Source of the DNA: Myxococcales bacterium
GTDB lineage: Bacteria > Myxococcota_A > UBA9160 > UBA4427
DNA length: 64,000 nucleotides
Direction of reading: 5' to 3'
NCBI GenBank assembly: GCA_012960035.1
Contig: DUBZ01000072.1
Location: 1 to 64,000, forward strand
Made by a program: the position numbers and the translations under genes. The notes under the pieces are model-generated. The model ran no database searches, was not told the origin of the DNA, and saw only the letters and a program-made list of their open reading frames with translations. How positions within the stretch are numbered: the first letter of the stretch is position 1; each line of letters opens with the position of its first letter. Below are positions 41,201-49,954 of this stretch, piece after piece.

Positions 41201-42370
41201 ATGGATCTGAACTTTACGACTGAACATGATGCCTTTCGCGACGAAGCGCGCAAATGGCTCGAAAGCAATGTCCCCTCGGAGCCGCTGAAGTCTTTCGATT
41301 CGAAAGAAGGCTTCGAAGAGCACCGCGAGTGGGAGCTGAAACTGAAAGCTGGCGGCTGGGCCATGGTGCCCTGGCCGGTCGAATACGGCGGTCGCGGCGC
41401 AGACTTGCTCGAATGGTTGATCTTCGAAGAAGAGTACTACCGCGCCGGCGCTCCTGGCCGCGTGAACCAGAACGGCATCTTCCTCCTCGGCCCGACCATC
41501 ATGGAATTCGGCACCGACGAACAACGCGCGCGCTTCTTGCCCAAGATGGCGTCGAGCGAAGAAGTTTGGGCGCAGGGTTGGTCCGAGCCGAACGCGGGTT
41601 CCGACATGGCGAACATCCAAGCCACAGCGATTCTCGACGGCGACGAGTATGTGATCAACGGACAGAAGACCTGGGCATCGCGCGGCGCGTATGCACATTG
41701 GCTCTTCGGCATGTTTCGCACGGACCCCGACTCGAAGCGACACAACGGCTTGACCTTCATCTTGTGTCCTCTCGATGCGCCGGGCGTCACGGTGCGACCG
41801 ATTGAAAAGCTCAGTGGCAAGGCGGCGTTCGCCGAAGTCTTCTTCGACAATGCGCGGGTCAAAGCAGAGAACCGACTCGGTCCGGTCAATGAAGGCTGGA
41901 GCGTCGCGATGGCGACCGCGGGTTTCGAGCGCGGCTTGATGCTTCGCAGCCCAGCGCGCTTTCAAAACACCGCGCAGAAGTTGGTCCGACTGTTTCGCGA
42001 AACCGAAGCCAGTGGCGAGTTCATCGACCCGTCGGTGCGCGACGCGGTGGCGCGCTGTTGGATGGACGCCGAGGCCTACACGCTCAACACGTACCAAACC
42101 GTCTCGCGGCTTTTGACCGGCGGCAAGATCGGCGCTGAGGCAAGTTTGAATAAAATTTTCTGGTCCGAACTGGACATCAAGATGCACGAACTCGCACTCG
42201 AGTTGCTCGGTGCCCGCGGTGAACTGCTGCCGGGTGCACCAGGCGCAAAGGGTGTGTCGGACTGGCTCGACGGTTACATCTTCGCACTCGCGGGCCCTAT
42301 CTATGCGGGTACAAACGAAGTGCAACGCAACATCATCGCCGAACGCATCCTTGGCCTTCCAAGGAAGTAG
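41201..42370 (+). CDS. Acyl-CoA dehydrogenase, large partner of a pair
   Basis: 389 residues, complete acyl-CoA dehydrogenase. The FAD/substrate motifs WAQGWSEPNAGSDMANIQ, INGQKTWASRGAYAHWLF and the C-terminal GPIYAGTNEVQRNIIAERILGLPRK are clear. It resembles FadE30 (IpdE1) of the steroid C/D-ring pathway, which works as an alpha2-beta2 complex with a shorter partner. The next gene, 9 bases on, encodes such a shorter homologue, so I infer a heteromeric enzyme acting on a bicyclic CoA ester. Assignment as IpdE1 is likely but not certain, since steroid operons carry several ACAD pairs. Confidence 0.85.
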   Translation: MDLNFTTEHDAFRDEARKWLESNVPSEPLKSFDSKEGFEEHREWELKLKAGGWAMVPWPVEYGGRGADLLEWLIFEEEYYRAGAPGRVNQNGIFLLGPTIMEFGTDEQRARFLPKMASSEEVWAQGWSEPNAGSDMANIQATAILDGDEYVINGQKTWASRGAYAHWLFGMFRTDPDSKRHNGLTFILCPLDAPGVTVRPIEKLSGKAAFAEVFFDNARVKAENRLGPVNEGWSVAMATAGFERGLMLRSPARFQNTAQKLVRLFRETEASGEFIDPSVRDAVARCWMDAEAYTLNTYQTVSRLLTGGKIGAEASLNKIFWSELDIKMHELALELLGARGELLPGAPGAKGVSDWLDGYIFALAGPIYAGTNEVQRNIIAERILGLPRK

Positions 42371-42379
42371 GACAGAATC

Positions 42380-43441
42380 ATGGAATTCGTATTCACAGAA
42401 GATCAACTCTTGTTGCAGCAAACCGTGCGCGATTTCTTGGACGGCGAGTGCGCGGTTGAACACGTGCGCGCCATGTGGGACACCGAGACGGGTCGTAGCC
42501 CTGAGTTTTGGGGCAAGCTCGCCGAGATCGGAGTCCCCGGACTCTTGGTGCCGGAAGAACACGATGGCCTCGGGATGAACGAAGTCGACATGGTGCTGGT
42601 GCTAGAAGAGACGGGCCGCGCTGGAACCGCAGAGCCGGTGATCCACACCGCGTTCGTCGGTGTGCCGCTGCTTGCGGAAAGTGGCGCCGATGCCATCGCA
42701 AAAGAATGGCTCCCCAAGGTTGCCGCCGGCGAGGCGATCCTTGCGGTGGGACATGAGCAAAGTCCTTTCGTGAGCGACGCCCACATCGCTGACCTCTTGC
42801 TGCTTTCTTCGGGTGATGCGGTACACGCCGTGCCGGCCGCGGATGTTCAAGTGACGCCTCAAGCCGCGAACGATCCCGCCAAGAAGATCGCAAGCGTTGA
42901 ATGGACCCCGAGTGCGGGGACCTTGCTCGCCGATGGCGATGCGGGTCGCACATTGCAGGCTGCTGCGTTTGATCGCGGTGTTCTCGGAGCCGCCGCGCAA
43001 CTTCTCGGTGTGGGTCAGCAGTTGATCGAGATGGCGGTTCTCTACGCAACCCAGCGAAAGCAATTCGGCGTTCCGATCGGTTCCTTCCAGGCTGTGAAGC
43101 ATATGCTCGCCAATGAGAAGGTGAAGGTCGAATACGCGCGCACGTTGGTGTATCGCGCAGCAGACTCCGTCGCGCACAACCGCCCAAGTCGCGCGGTTGA
43201 CGTATCGATGGCGAAGATCGCAACCAGCGAAGCCGCAGTCGCAACGGCGAAGACTGCGCTGCAGGTCCATGGCGCGCTTGGATACACGTGGGAGCAGGAC
43301 CTCCACGTTTGGATGCGCCGCGCTTGGTCGCTCGACGCTTCCTGGGGATCGCTCCCTTACCACCGAGCCCGTCTTGCGGGTGCAGTGATCGACGGAAACG
43401 CACCCGCGATCAGCTTTGGATACAGCGCACCTGCGGCATGA
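42380..43441 (+). CDS. Acyl-CoA dehydrogenase, small partner of a pair
   Basis: 353 residues, a divergent acyl-CoA dehydrogenase. The start MEFVFTEDQLLLQQTVRDFL and the C-terminal LQVHGALGYTWEQDLHVWMRRAW are recognisable, but the middle beta domain is shortened and lacks the usual SEPxAGSD flavin motif; the matching region reads AVGHEQSPFVSDAHIADLL. Such subunits form half of the alpha2-beta2 ACADs found for steroids (for example FadE33/IpdE2). The gene follows its partner after 9 bases. Substrate inferred from the operon only. Confidence 0.82.
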   Translation: MEFVFTEDQLLLQQTVRDFLDGECAVEHVRAMWDTETGRSPEFWGKLAEIGVPGLLVPEEHDGLGMNEVDMVLVLEETGRAGTAEPVIHTAFVGVPLLAESGADAIAKEWLPKVAAGEAILAVGHEQSPFVSDAHIADLLLLSSGDAVHAVPAADVQVTPQAANDPAKKIASVEWTPSAGTLLADGDAGRTLQAAAFDRGVLGAAAQLLGVGQQLIEMAVLYATQRKQFGVPIGSFQAVKHMLANEKVKVEYARTLVYRAADSVAHNRPSRAVDVSMAKIATSEAAVATAKTALQVHGALGYTWEQDLHVWMRRAWSLDASWGSLPYHRARLAGAVIDGNAPAISFGYSAPAA

Positions 43442-43510
43442 GCCGCGCGTCGCGAGTCGACCACCAAAAGAAACAGCGCCACGTAACGAAGAGAACGACG
43501 AGGAAATAAA

Positions 43511-43942
43511 ATGTCCGAGACGCAAGTTCCCGCGATTGAAGGTTGGTTCACTGACGGCCCCGAACCGCGGTTGTTGGGCACTAAGTGCACCCAGTGCAGC
43601 ACGTACTTCTTCCCCAAAGAATCGACCTACTGCCGCAATCCCGGTTGCCAGTCATCCGAGTTCGAAGAAGTGCCACTAAGCCGTGTCGGCACGATTTGGT
43701 CCTACGCCGAACACCACTACAAGCCGCCGGCACCGTACATCGCCGACGATCCCTTTGTGCCCTACACGATTGCCGCGGTTGAACTCGCGGAAGAAAAGCT
43801 CGTGGTCCTCGGGCAAATGGCCGCCGGCGTAAAGCACGCGGACCTCAAGGCTGGCATGCAGGTCGAGTTGGTTGTCGAGCGTATCTACGACGTCGACAAC
43901 GTCGAACACACGATCTGGAAGTGGAAGCCCATCGCGGTCTAA
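43511..43942 (+). CDS. DUF35 OB-fold / zinc-ribbon protein
   Basis: 143 residues, ATG with GAGGAA. The rubredoxin-like zinc ribbon is LGTKCTQCSTYFFPKESTYC...PGCQ, and the OB-fold follows (GTIWSYAEHHYKPPAPYIADDPFVPYTIAAVEL). In steroid side-chain degradation a DUF35 domain (in ChsH2) is an essential partner of the lipid-transfer aldolase Ltp2. Here it directly precedes a lipid-transfer thiolase-like gene, so I infer the same kind of complex, in which DUF35 holds the CoA substrate. Confidence 0.82.
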   Translation: MSETQVPAIEGWFTDGPEPRLLGTKCTQCSTYFFPKESTYCRNPGCQSSEFEEVPLSRVGTIWSYAEHHYKPPAPYIADDPFVPYTIAAVELAEEKLVVLGQMAAGVKHADLKAGMQVELVVERIYDVDNVEHTIWKWKPIAV

Positions 43943-44020
43943 GCCGCAAAGCCAAATCAAGCGCACTCGAAACGAATTGACGACGCGGCAAAGCCGCAAC
44001 GAAACGCAAGGAGACAGACG

Positions 44021-45208
44021 ATGAGCAAAGACGTAGCCGTACTTGGTGTTGGCATGCATCCCTGGGGCAAGTGGGGAAAGAATTTCGTCGAATACGGGAT
44101 CACCGCATGCAATGCCGCACTTAAAGACGCGGGTATCGAGTGGCAGGACGTTGACTTCGTTTCCGGCGCCGAGACCGTGCGCAACGGTTACCCGGGTTAC
44201 GTCGCTGGCGCGACCTTCGCCCAAGCCATGGGTTGGTCGGGTGCTCACGTCGCAACTTCGTATGCCGCATGTGCTTCGGGTGCTACCGGGATCAACGCCG
44301 CCCGCGCCCGCATCCTTGCCGGCATGAGTGACGTCGCCTTGGTGATCGGTGCAGACACGACTCCGAAGGGTTTCCTTGCTCCGAATGCAGGTGAGCGCTG
44401 GGACGATCCGGATTGGCTGCGCTTCCGCTTGATGGGCTGCACGAACCCCACGTACTTCGCCCTCTACGCGCGACGCCGCATGGACATCTATGGCGCAACC
44501 GAAGAAGACTTCGCCCAGGTGAAGGTGAAGAATTCGCGCCACGGCTTCACGAATCCGAACGCGCGCTACAAAAAGAAGTTCACCATGGAAGAAGTATTGG
44601 CTTCGAACATGGTCGCCGACCCACTGCGACTATTCGAAATCTGCGCAACGAGTGATGGCGCCGCATGCGTTGTCCTCACCAGCATGGAGTACGCGCGCAA
44701 ACACTCACTCAAGCCCGTTCGAGTTTCGGGTGTGTCGACGGTGACGCCCAAGTTTCCGAGCACGGTGATCGAGATGCCCAACATCTCGACGGACTCGGCC
44801 TACAGCGTCCCGGTGCCCGACACGGAGTTCCGCGATTCGATCGCAGCCGCGGCCTACGAAGAAGCAGGCGTCGGTCCCGAAGACATGTCGCTCGCCGAGG
44901 TGTACGACCTCTCTTCGGCACTCGAACTTGATTGGTACGAAAACATCGGCCTGTGCAAGCCGGGCGAAGCCGAAAAACTATTGCGCGACGGCGATACGAC
45001 CTTGGGGGGGCGCATCCCCGTCAACCCGAGTGGGGGGCTCGCGTGCTTCGGCGAAGCTGTTCCCGCGCAGGCAATCGCACAGGTTTGTGAATTGACCTGG
45101 CAGTTGCGCGGCGAAGCCGGCGACCGACAGGTTCAAGGCGCGAAGGCGGGCATCACCGCGAACCAAGGTCTCTTCGGCCATGGCTCCTCGGTGCTCTGCA
45201 CCATCTAA
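44021..45208 (+). CDS. Lipid-transfer-protein-type thiolase (SCP2 thiolase-like)
   Basis: 395 residues, with AAGGAGA before the ATG. The thiolase-like start VAVLGVGMHPWGKWGKNF, the Cys motif SYAACASGATGINAARA and the C-terminal PVNPSGGLACFGEAVPAQAIAQVCEL place it in the SCP2/Ltp group. Members are either thiolases or, like Ltp2, retro-aldolases that drop a side chain together with DUF35. The Cys in AACASG argues that thiolase chemistry is possible. Because DUF35 is adjacent, an aldol or Claisen cleavage in the C/D-ring pathway is the best guess; no exact counterpart can be named. Confidence 0.8.
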   Translation: MSKDVAVLGVGMHPWGKWGKNFVEYGITACNAALKDAGIEWQDVDFVSGAETVRNGYPGYVAGATFAQAMGWSGAHVATSYAACASGATGINAARARILAGMSDVALVIGADTTPKGFLAPNAGERWDDPDWLRFRLMGCTNPTYFALYARRRMDIYGATEEDFAQVKVKNSRHGFTNPNARYKKKFTMEEVLASNMVADPLRLFEICATSDGAACVVLTSMEYARKHSLKPVRVSGVSTVTPKFPSTVIEMPNISTDSAYSVPVPDTEFRDSIAAAAYEEAGVGPEDMSLAEVYDLSSALELDWYENIGLCKPGEAEKLLRDGDTTLGGRIPVNPSGGLACFGEAVPAQAIAQVCELTWQLRGEAGDRQVQGAKAGITANQGLFGHGSSVLCTI

Positions 45209-45281
45209 TCATTGAGGCGCAACCACGCCGCACACGCATCGCTGTTCGTATTCGCAGCAACGAAACAAAGGAATCATCACC

Positions 45282-46430
45282 ATGGCAGAGGCATACATCG
45301 TCGACGCAATCCGCACCCCGGTTGGCAAAAAGAAGGGAAGCCTCGCGGCTGAACACCCAGCCGACCTCGGCGCCCATTCGCTCAAACATTTGATGAGCCG
45401 AACCGACATCGATCCCGCCGCCGTAGAAGACGTGGTCTTTGGCTGCGTGGACACGATCGGCCCGCAAGCTGGTGACATTGCGCGCACTTGCTGGCTCGCA
45501 GCGGGTTTGCCCGAAGAAGTTCCCGGCACCACCATCGACCGTCAGTGCGGCTCGTCCCAGCAGGCAGTTCACTTCGCTGCGCAGGGTGTGATGAGTGGCA
45601 CCCAGGACATCGTGGTTGCCGGCGGCGTGCAGGCCATGAACATGATCCCGATTTCTTCCGCGATGACGTGCGCCGAAGGTCTTGGCTTCACCGATCCCTT
45701 CTCGACAAGTAAGGGTTGGGTGGAGCGATACGGCACCGTCGAAGTCTCCCAGTTCAACTCCGCAGAAATGATCGCGGAAAAGTGGGATATCACCCGCGAA
45801 GACATGGAAGCGTTTGCACTCGAAAGTAATCGAAGGGCTCTCGCCGCAACCGCCGAAGGGCGTTTCAAGCGCGAGATCATTCCATACGGAGACATGGACA
45901 CCGACGAGCCGCCACGAGAGTCGTCCCTTGAAAAAATGGCTTCGCTGCGGACGTTGGTCGAAGGCGGCCGTTTGACTGCGGCTGTTTCGAGTCAGATCGC
46001 GGATGCGTCGGCCGCCATGCTGATCGTTTCGGAGAAGGCCCTCAAGGAGCACAACCTTACGCCCCGTGCACGCATTCATCACATGAGTGTCCGCGGTGCA
46101 GATCCGGTTTGGATGCTCACCGCACCCATCCCGGCCACCGAGTACGCGATGAAGAAGAGCGGCATGAACTTGTCGGACATTGACCTCGTCGAGATCAACG
46201 AAGCGTTTGCTTCGGTCGTACTCGCCTGGCAGAAGGAAACAGGTGCAGACCTCGCCAAGGTCAACGTCAACGGTGGCGCGATTGCACTCGGTCACCCACT
46301 CGGTGCAACCGGCGTGCGCCTGATGACCACCATGCTCCACGAACTCGAGCGTACCGAAGGCCGCTACGGCCTGCAGACGATGTGCGAAGGCGGCGGCCAG
46401 GCGAACGTCACCATCATCGAACGACTCTAA
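45282..46430 (+). CDS. fadA6: Acetyl-CoA acetyltransferase, FadA6-like thiolase
   Basis: 382 residues, AGGA before the ATG. EAYIVDAIRTPVGKKKGSLAAEHPADLG, the nucleophile Cys in TTIDRQCGSSQQAVHFAAQ, INEAFASVVLAW (His/Asn region), GGAIALGHPLGATG and CEGGGQANVTIIERL (second Cys) are all present. Long stretches read like FadA6 of Mycobacterium, which thiolyses the ring-opened MOODA-CoA product of IpdAB. It therefore closes the logic of the operon: EchA20, IpdAB, FadA6. Substrate identity is inferred from similarity and neighbours. Confidence 0.87.
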   Translation: MAEAYIVDAIRTPVGKKKGSLAAEHPADLGAHSLKHLMSRTDIDPAAVEDVVFGCVDTIGPQAGDIARTCWLAAGLPEEVPGTTIDRQCGSSQQAVHFAAQGVMSGTQDIVVAGGVQAMNMIPISSAMTCAEGLGFTDPFSTSKGWVERYGTVEVSQFNSAEMIAEKWDITREDMEAFALESNRRALAATAEGRFKREIIPYGDMDTDEPPRESSLEKMASLRTLVEGGRLTAAVSSQIADASAAMLIVSEKALKEHNLTPRARIHHMSVRGADPVWMLTAPIPATEYAMKKSGMNLSDIDLVEINEAFASVVLAWQKETGADLAKVNVNGGAIALGHPLGATGVRLMTTMLHELERTEGRYGLQTMCEGGGQANVTIIERL

Positions 46431-46476
46431 CAATCAACAAAGAGACAAGCCGCTTACGAACGGAGAAGGAAACGAG

Positions 46477-47382
46477 ATGAGCAAGATCTGTCAGGACCGA
46501 GTTGTCATCGTGACGGGCGCGGGTCGCGGCATTGGCCGCGCGCACGCCCTCGAGTTTGCGCGCCAAGGCGCGAAGGTCGTTGTGAATGACCTCGGCGCAG
46601 AGGCCGACGGCGTCGGAAGTTCCGCCGGGCCTGCCAACGAAGTCGCCGATGAAATTCGTGCGATGGGGGGCGAGGCCATTGTGAATGGTGCCGATGTCGC
46701 AGACTTCGAAGCCTCTCGCGAACTCGTTAAGAGCGCGGTTGACACCTTTGGCCGCCTCGACGTGGTGGTGAACAATGCAGGCTTCTTGCGCGATCGCATG
46801 TTCCTCAAGATCTCCGAAGACGAATGGGATGCCGTCATCAACGTGCATCTCAAGGGTCACTTTTGCACGAGTCGCCATGCCGCTGAGTACTGGCGCAATG
46901 AAAGCAAGGCTGGCAACCCGGTTGACGGTCGCATCATCAACACGAGTTCGGGCGCCGGTCTCCAAGGCAGCGTCGGGCAGGGAACGTATTCGGCCGCGAA
47001 GGGTGGCATTGCGACGCTGACCCTCGTGCAGGCCGCAGAGCTTGGCCGCTACGGCGTTACCGCCAACGCGATCGCACCCGCGGCACGCACGCGCATGACC
47101 GAAGCGATCTTCACCGACATGAAGGCACCCGAAGCCGGCGAGTTCGACGAGAACGCGCCCGAAAACATTTCGCCCTTGGTTGTTTGGCTGGGGAGTTCCG
47201 AATCGCGTGACGTGACGGGGCGAGTCTTCGAAGTGAAGGGTGGCATCATCGGCACATCCGACGGCTATCGCGACGGTCCGATCGTCGACAAAGGCAGTCG
47301 CTGGGAGCCCGACGAAGTTGGCGCTGCCGTCTCCGAAGTCATCGCCAAGTCTCCCGTCCCGCAAAAGGTGTTCGGTACCTGA
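46477..47382 (+). CDS. SDR dehydrogenase (17beta-HSD4-like)
   Basis: 301 residues. NAD-binding start VVIVTGAGRGIGRAHALEFA, NNAG in VVVNNAGFLRD, catalytic Ser in INTSSGAGL and YxxxK in GTYSAAKGG. The insert RHAAEYWRNESKAGNPVDGRI is typical of the HSD17B4-like SDRs present in steroid clusters (for example mycobacterial Rv3548c). It probably oxidises a hydroxyacyl-CoA or ring hydroxyl. The stop overlaps the start of the next ACAD (TGATG), implying translational coupling. Confidence 0.82.
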   Translation: MSKICQDRVVIVTGAGRGIGRAHALEFARQGAKVVVNDLGAEADGVGSSAGPANEVADEIRAMGGEAIVNGADVADFEASRELVKSAVDTFGRLDVVVNNAGFLRDRMFLKISEDEWDAVINVHLKGHFCTSRHAAEYWRNESKAGNPVDGRIINTSSGAGLQGSVGQGTYSAAKGGIATLTLVQAAELGRYGVTANAIAPAARTRMTEAIFTDMKAPEAGEFDENAPENISPLVVWLGSSESRDVTGRVFEVKGGIIGTSDGYRDGPIVDKGSRWEPDEVGAAVSEVIAKSPVPQKVFGT

Positions 47383-48524
47383 TGGACTTCCGCTTCAACG
47401 AAGAGCAAGAAGAGTTGCGCGCGATGGCGCAGAGTTTTCTCGAAGAGAACTCTGGCAGCGAACAGGTCCGCAAGGCGATGGAGAGCGAGCTCGGCTACGA
47501 CGCCGACACGTGGAACCAAGTCGGCGCCGAACTCGGCTGGACCTCGGTCCATATCCCCGAAGAATACGGCGGCCTTGGGCTCGGCTACGTCGAACTCGTT
47601 GCGCTGATGGAAATGATGGGCGGCTCGCTTTTGTGTGCGCCATTCTTTTCCAGCGTATGCCTGGGGGCCAACGCATTGCTGGTTGCGGGTAGCGAAGAGC
47701 AGAAGCAAGAATACTTGCCCGGCATTGCCGAAGGCACGACCCGCGCCACGTTTGCGTACTGTGGCGAGTCAGGAAATTGGGACCCATCCACTGTGGAAGT
47801 CACCGCGGCTGTTTCAGGCGACGGCTACATGTTGTCCGGCGTGAGTTCCTTTGTCGTGGACGGGCACAGCGCCGATCTTGTGATCGTTGCCGCCCGGGCA
47901 GAGGGTTCAACAAGCAGCGAGGGCTTGAGTCTCTTTGTTGTGTCCGGTGACGCCGCTGGCCTTCAAAGGAAAGCGCTTCCCACCGTCGACCAGACTCGAA
48001 GGCTTGCCGAACTCAACTTCAAAAATGTGACCGTACCTGCGACCGCCCGGCTCGGCGACGAAGGCGCAGCATCGGCTGCGATCGCGCGAACCCTCGACCT
48101 TGCCGCGATCGCGCTCGCTGCAGAACAAGTTGGCGGCGCCCAGCGTTGCCTCGACATGTCGGTCGCCTACGCGAACGAACGCGTACAGTTCGGTCGTGCG
48201 ATCGGTTCGTTTCAAGCCATCAAGCACAAATGCGCAGATCTTATGGTGAAGGTCGAGTCTGCACGCTCCGCTGCGTACTATGCGGCATGCGCGGTAGCGG
48301 AAGGCAACGACGCTGAGATCAACACGGTGGCACCACTCGCCAAGGCGTACTGCTCCGACGCGTACTTTCAAAGCGCGGCAGACTGCATTCAGATTCACGG
48401 TGGGGTTGGGTTTACCTGGGAATACGACGTGCACCTTTACTTCAAGCGCGCAAAATCGACCGAATCTCTGCTGGGCGATGCTTCGTATCACCGTGAACAG
48501 TTGGCTCAGCGTATCGACCTCTAA
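47382..48524 (+). CDS. Acyl-CoA dehydrogenase (third of the operon)
   Basis: 380 residues, starting within the TGATG overlap with the SDR gene. MDFRFNEEQEELRAMAQSFLEEN, IHIPEEYGGLGLG-like text, ALAAEQVGGAQRCLDMSVAYANERVQFGRAIGSFQAIKHK and HGGVGFTWEYDVHLYFKRAK are typical. The flavin motif CGESGNWDPSTVEV departs from the usual SEPxAGSD, so, like the 42380 product, it may be one subunit of a heteromer; its larger partner is not adjacent. It probably acts on the aliphatic CoA esters formed after ring opening. Confidence 0.82.
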   Translation: MDFRFNEEQEELRAMAQSFLEENSGSEQVRKAMESELGYDADTWNQVGAELGWTSVHIPEEYGGLGLGYVELVALMEMMGGSLLCAPFFSSVCLGANALLVAGSEEQKQEYLPGIAEGTTRATFAYCGESGNWDPSTVEVTAAVSGDGYMLSGVSSFVVDGHSADLVIVAARAEGSTSSEGLSLFVVSGDAAGLQRKALPTVDQTRRLAELNFKNVTVPATARLGDEGAASAAIARTLDLAAIALAAEQVGGAQRCLDMSVAYANERVQFGRAIGSFQAIKHKCADLMVKVESARSAAYYAACAVAEGNDAEINTVAPLAKAYCSDAYFQSAADCIQIHGGVGFTWEYDVHLYFKRAKSTESLLGDASYHREQLAQRIDL

Positions 48525-48591
48525 GTCGCCTCCGCGATTTACTAAAGCGCTCGCGTGGCAAAGACACGCAGCCGCAAGGAGAACACCCGGC

Positions 48592-49374
48592 ATGGACAAT
48601 CCCCTCGACTACGCGGGCAAGGTTGTAATCGTGACCGGCGGCGGACGCGGTGTGGGTCTTGGCATCACGCACCGGTTTCTAGAGTCGGGTGCGGACGTTG
48701 TCATTTGCGGACGGAACGAACCCGAAGCACTCCCCGAAGCCAACGGCCGCAAGGCAGAGTTCATCGCTGCGGACGTGCGAGATGTCGAACAGATCGAAGC
48801 CGTCGTGGCCTTTACGAAGGAACGGTATGGCCGCGTCGACGTGCTCGTCAACAACGCGGGCGGTGCACCCGAAGCCGATGCCGCAACCGTGTCCGCGCGT
48901 TTTTCAGAATCCATCATTCGCCTGAACTTGATTGCGCCGCTCAACTTCGCTCAAAAGGCGAATGCGGTCATGCAAGAACAAGAAACTGGCGGCGTCATCA
49001 TCAACATTGCAAGCGTAAGTGCCACGCGCCCATCACCTGGAACGGCGGCGTATGGCGCGGCGAAAGCGGGGCTATTGAGCCTGACCGAGAGTGTCGCGGT
49101 CGAGTGGGCGCCCAAGGTCCGTGTGACGGCGATCATTGCCGGGATGATTCGAACCGAGCAAGCGCATCTTCACTACGGCGACGAAGAAGGCATTGTCGCG
49201 GTAGGTCGGACGGTACCCCTAGAGCGCATGGGCGAGCCCCGGGACATCGGCGATACCTGCTTGTACCTCGCGTCTCCACTTGCAAGTTACGTGAGCGGAT
49301 CGAGTGTGTGGGTGCATGGTGGGGGTGAGAAGCCAGCGTTTCTTGCTGCCGCGAAGAACACGACGAAAGACTAG
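48592..49374 (+). CDS. SDR dehydrogenase, IpdF-like
   Basis: 260 residues from the ATG at 48592, with AAGGAG upstream. The Rossmann start is KVVIVTGGGRGVGLGI, NNAG in LVNNAGGAPE, catalytic Ser in ASVSATRPS and YxxxK in AAYGAAKAG. The segment GMIRTEQAHLHYGDEEGIVAV and the ending VSGSSVWVHGGGEKPAFL are characteristic of SDRs in steroid HIP operons. IpdF oxidises the 5-hydroxyl of HIP-CoA; I consider this the best candidate for that step, with moderate certainty. The longer frame from 48400 overlaps the ACAD gene and is not used. Confidence 0.75.
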   Translation: MDNPLDYAGKVVIVTGGGRGVGLGITHRFLESGADVVICGRNEPEALPEANGRKAEFIAADVRDVEQIEAVVAFTKERYGRVDVLVNNAGGAPEADAATVSARFSESIIRLNLIAPLNFAQKANAVMQEQETGGVIINIASVSATRPSPGTAAYGAAKAGLLSLTESVAVEWAPKVRVTAIIAGMIRTEQAHLHYGDEEGIVAVGRTVPLERMGEPRDIGDTCLYLASPLASYVSGSSVWVHGGGEKPAFLAAAKNTTKD

Positions 49375-49438
49375 ATCTACTAACGATTGGCCAGGCTCCG
49401 TGCGGCAACGTGCGAGACCCGCAAGAGGAACATCCAGT

Positions 49439-49900
49439 ATGGCGACCATCTTCAATCATCCCAGCGAACTCAAAGAATCCGTCGGCAAGCAACTTGGCGT
49501 GAGCGAGTGGCTCGAAATCGACCAAGCCCGCATCGACACCTTCGCCGACGCGACCGGCGACCATCAGTGGATCCACGTCGACCCCGAGCGCGCGAAGGAC
49601 GGCGCGTTCGGCTCAACGATCGCTCACGGCTACCTTACTCTTTCTCTCGTGAACAAGTTCCTGCCCGAAATCATCGACGTGCGTGGCATTTCGATGGGAG
49701 TCAATTACGGCAGCGACCGCCTGAGGTTTCCGGCTCCGGTCCCGGTCGGGGCGCGGATTCGAGGCAGCGCTGAATTGATCAAAGTAGAAGACGTCAAGGG
49801 CAATGCAGTTCAGTCGACTGTGCGGGTCACGGTCGAAATCGAGGGCAGCGACCGTCCGGCATGTATCATCGACACCATCAGTCGCTACGTTCCTGCGTAG
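49439..49900 (+). CDS. MaoC-family (R)-enoyl-CoA hydratase
   Basis: 153 residues, hot-dog fold hydratase 2 type. The catalytic Asp-His pair is in FADATGDHQWIHVDPERA, and GSTIAHGYLTLSLVNKFLPE follows as usual. It adds water to trans-2-enoyl-CoA. As the last gene of the operon it likely serves beta-oxidation of the opened ring products. The start at 49439 (MATIFNHP) follows AAGAGGAA; the frame upstream overlaps the SDR gene. Confidence 0.87.
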   Translation: MATIFNHPSELKESVGKQLGVSEWLEIDQARIDTFADATGDHQWIHVDPERAKDGAFGSTIAHGYLTLSLVNKFLPEIIDVRGISMGVNYGSDRLRFPAPVPVGARIRGSAELIKVEDVKGNAVQSTVRVTVEIEGSDRPACIIDTISRYVPA

Positions 49901-49954
49901 CGATCAATCGCGGTAAGCTCATCGCGACAAACACAAAGCCGGGGACTCCAGACG

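Noticed and set aside
41192-42562. 456-codon minus-strand frame
   Set aside because: Antisense to the acyl-CoA dehydrogenase gene; composition rich in Arg/His as expected for a shadow.
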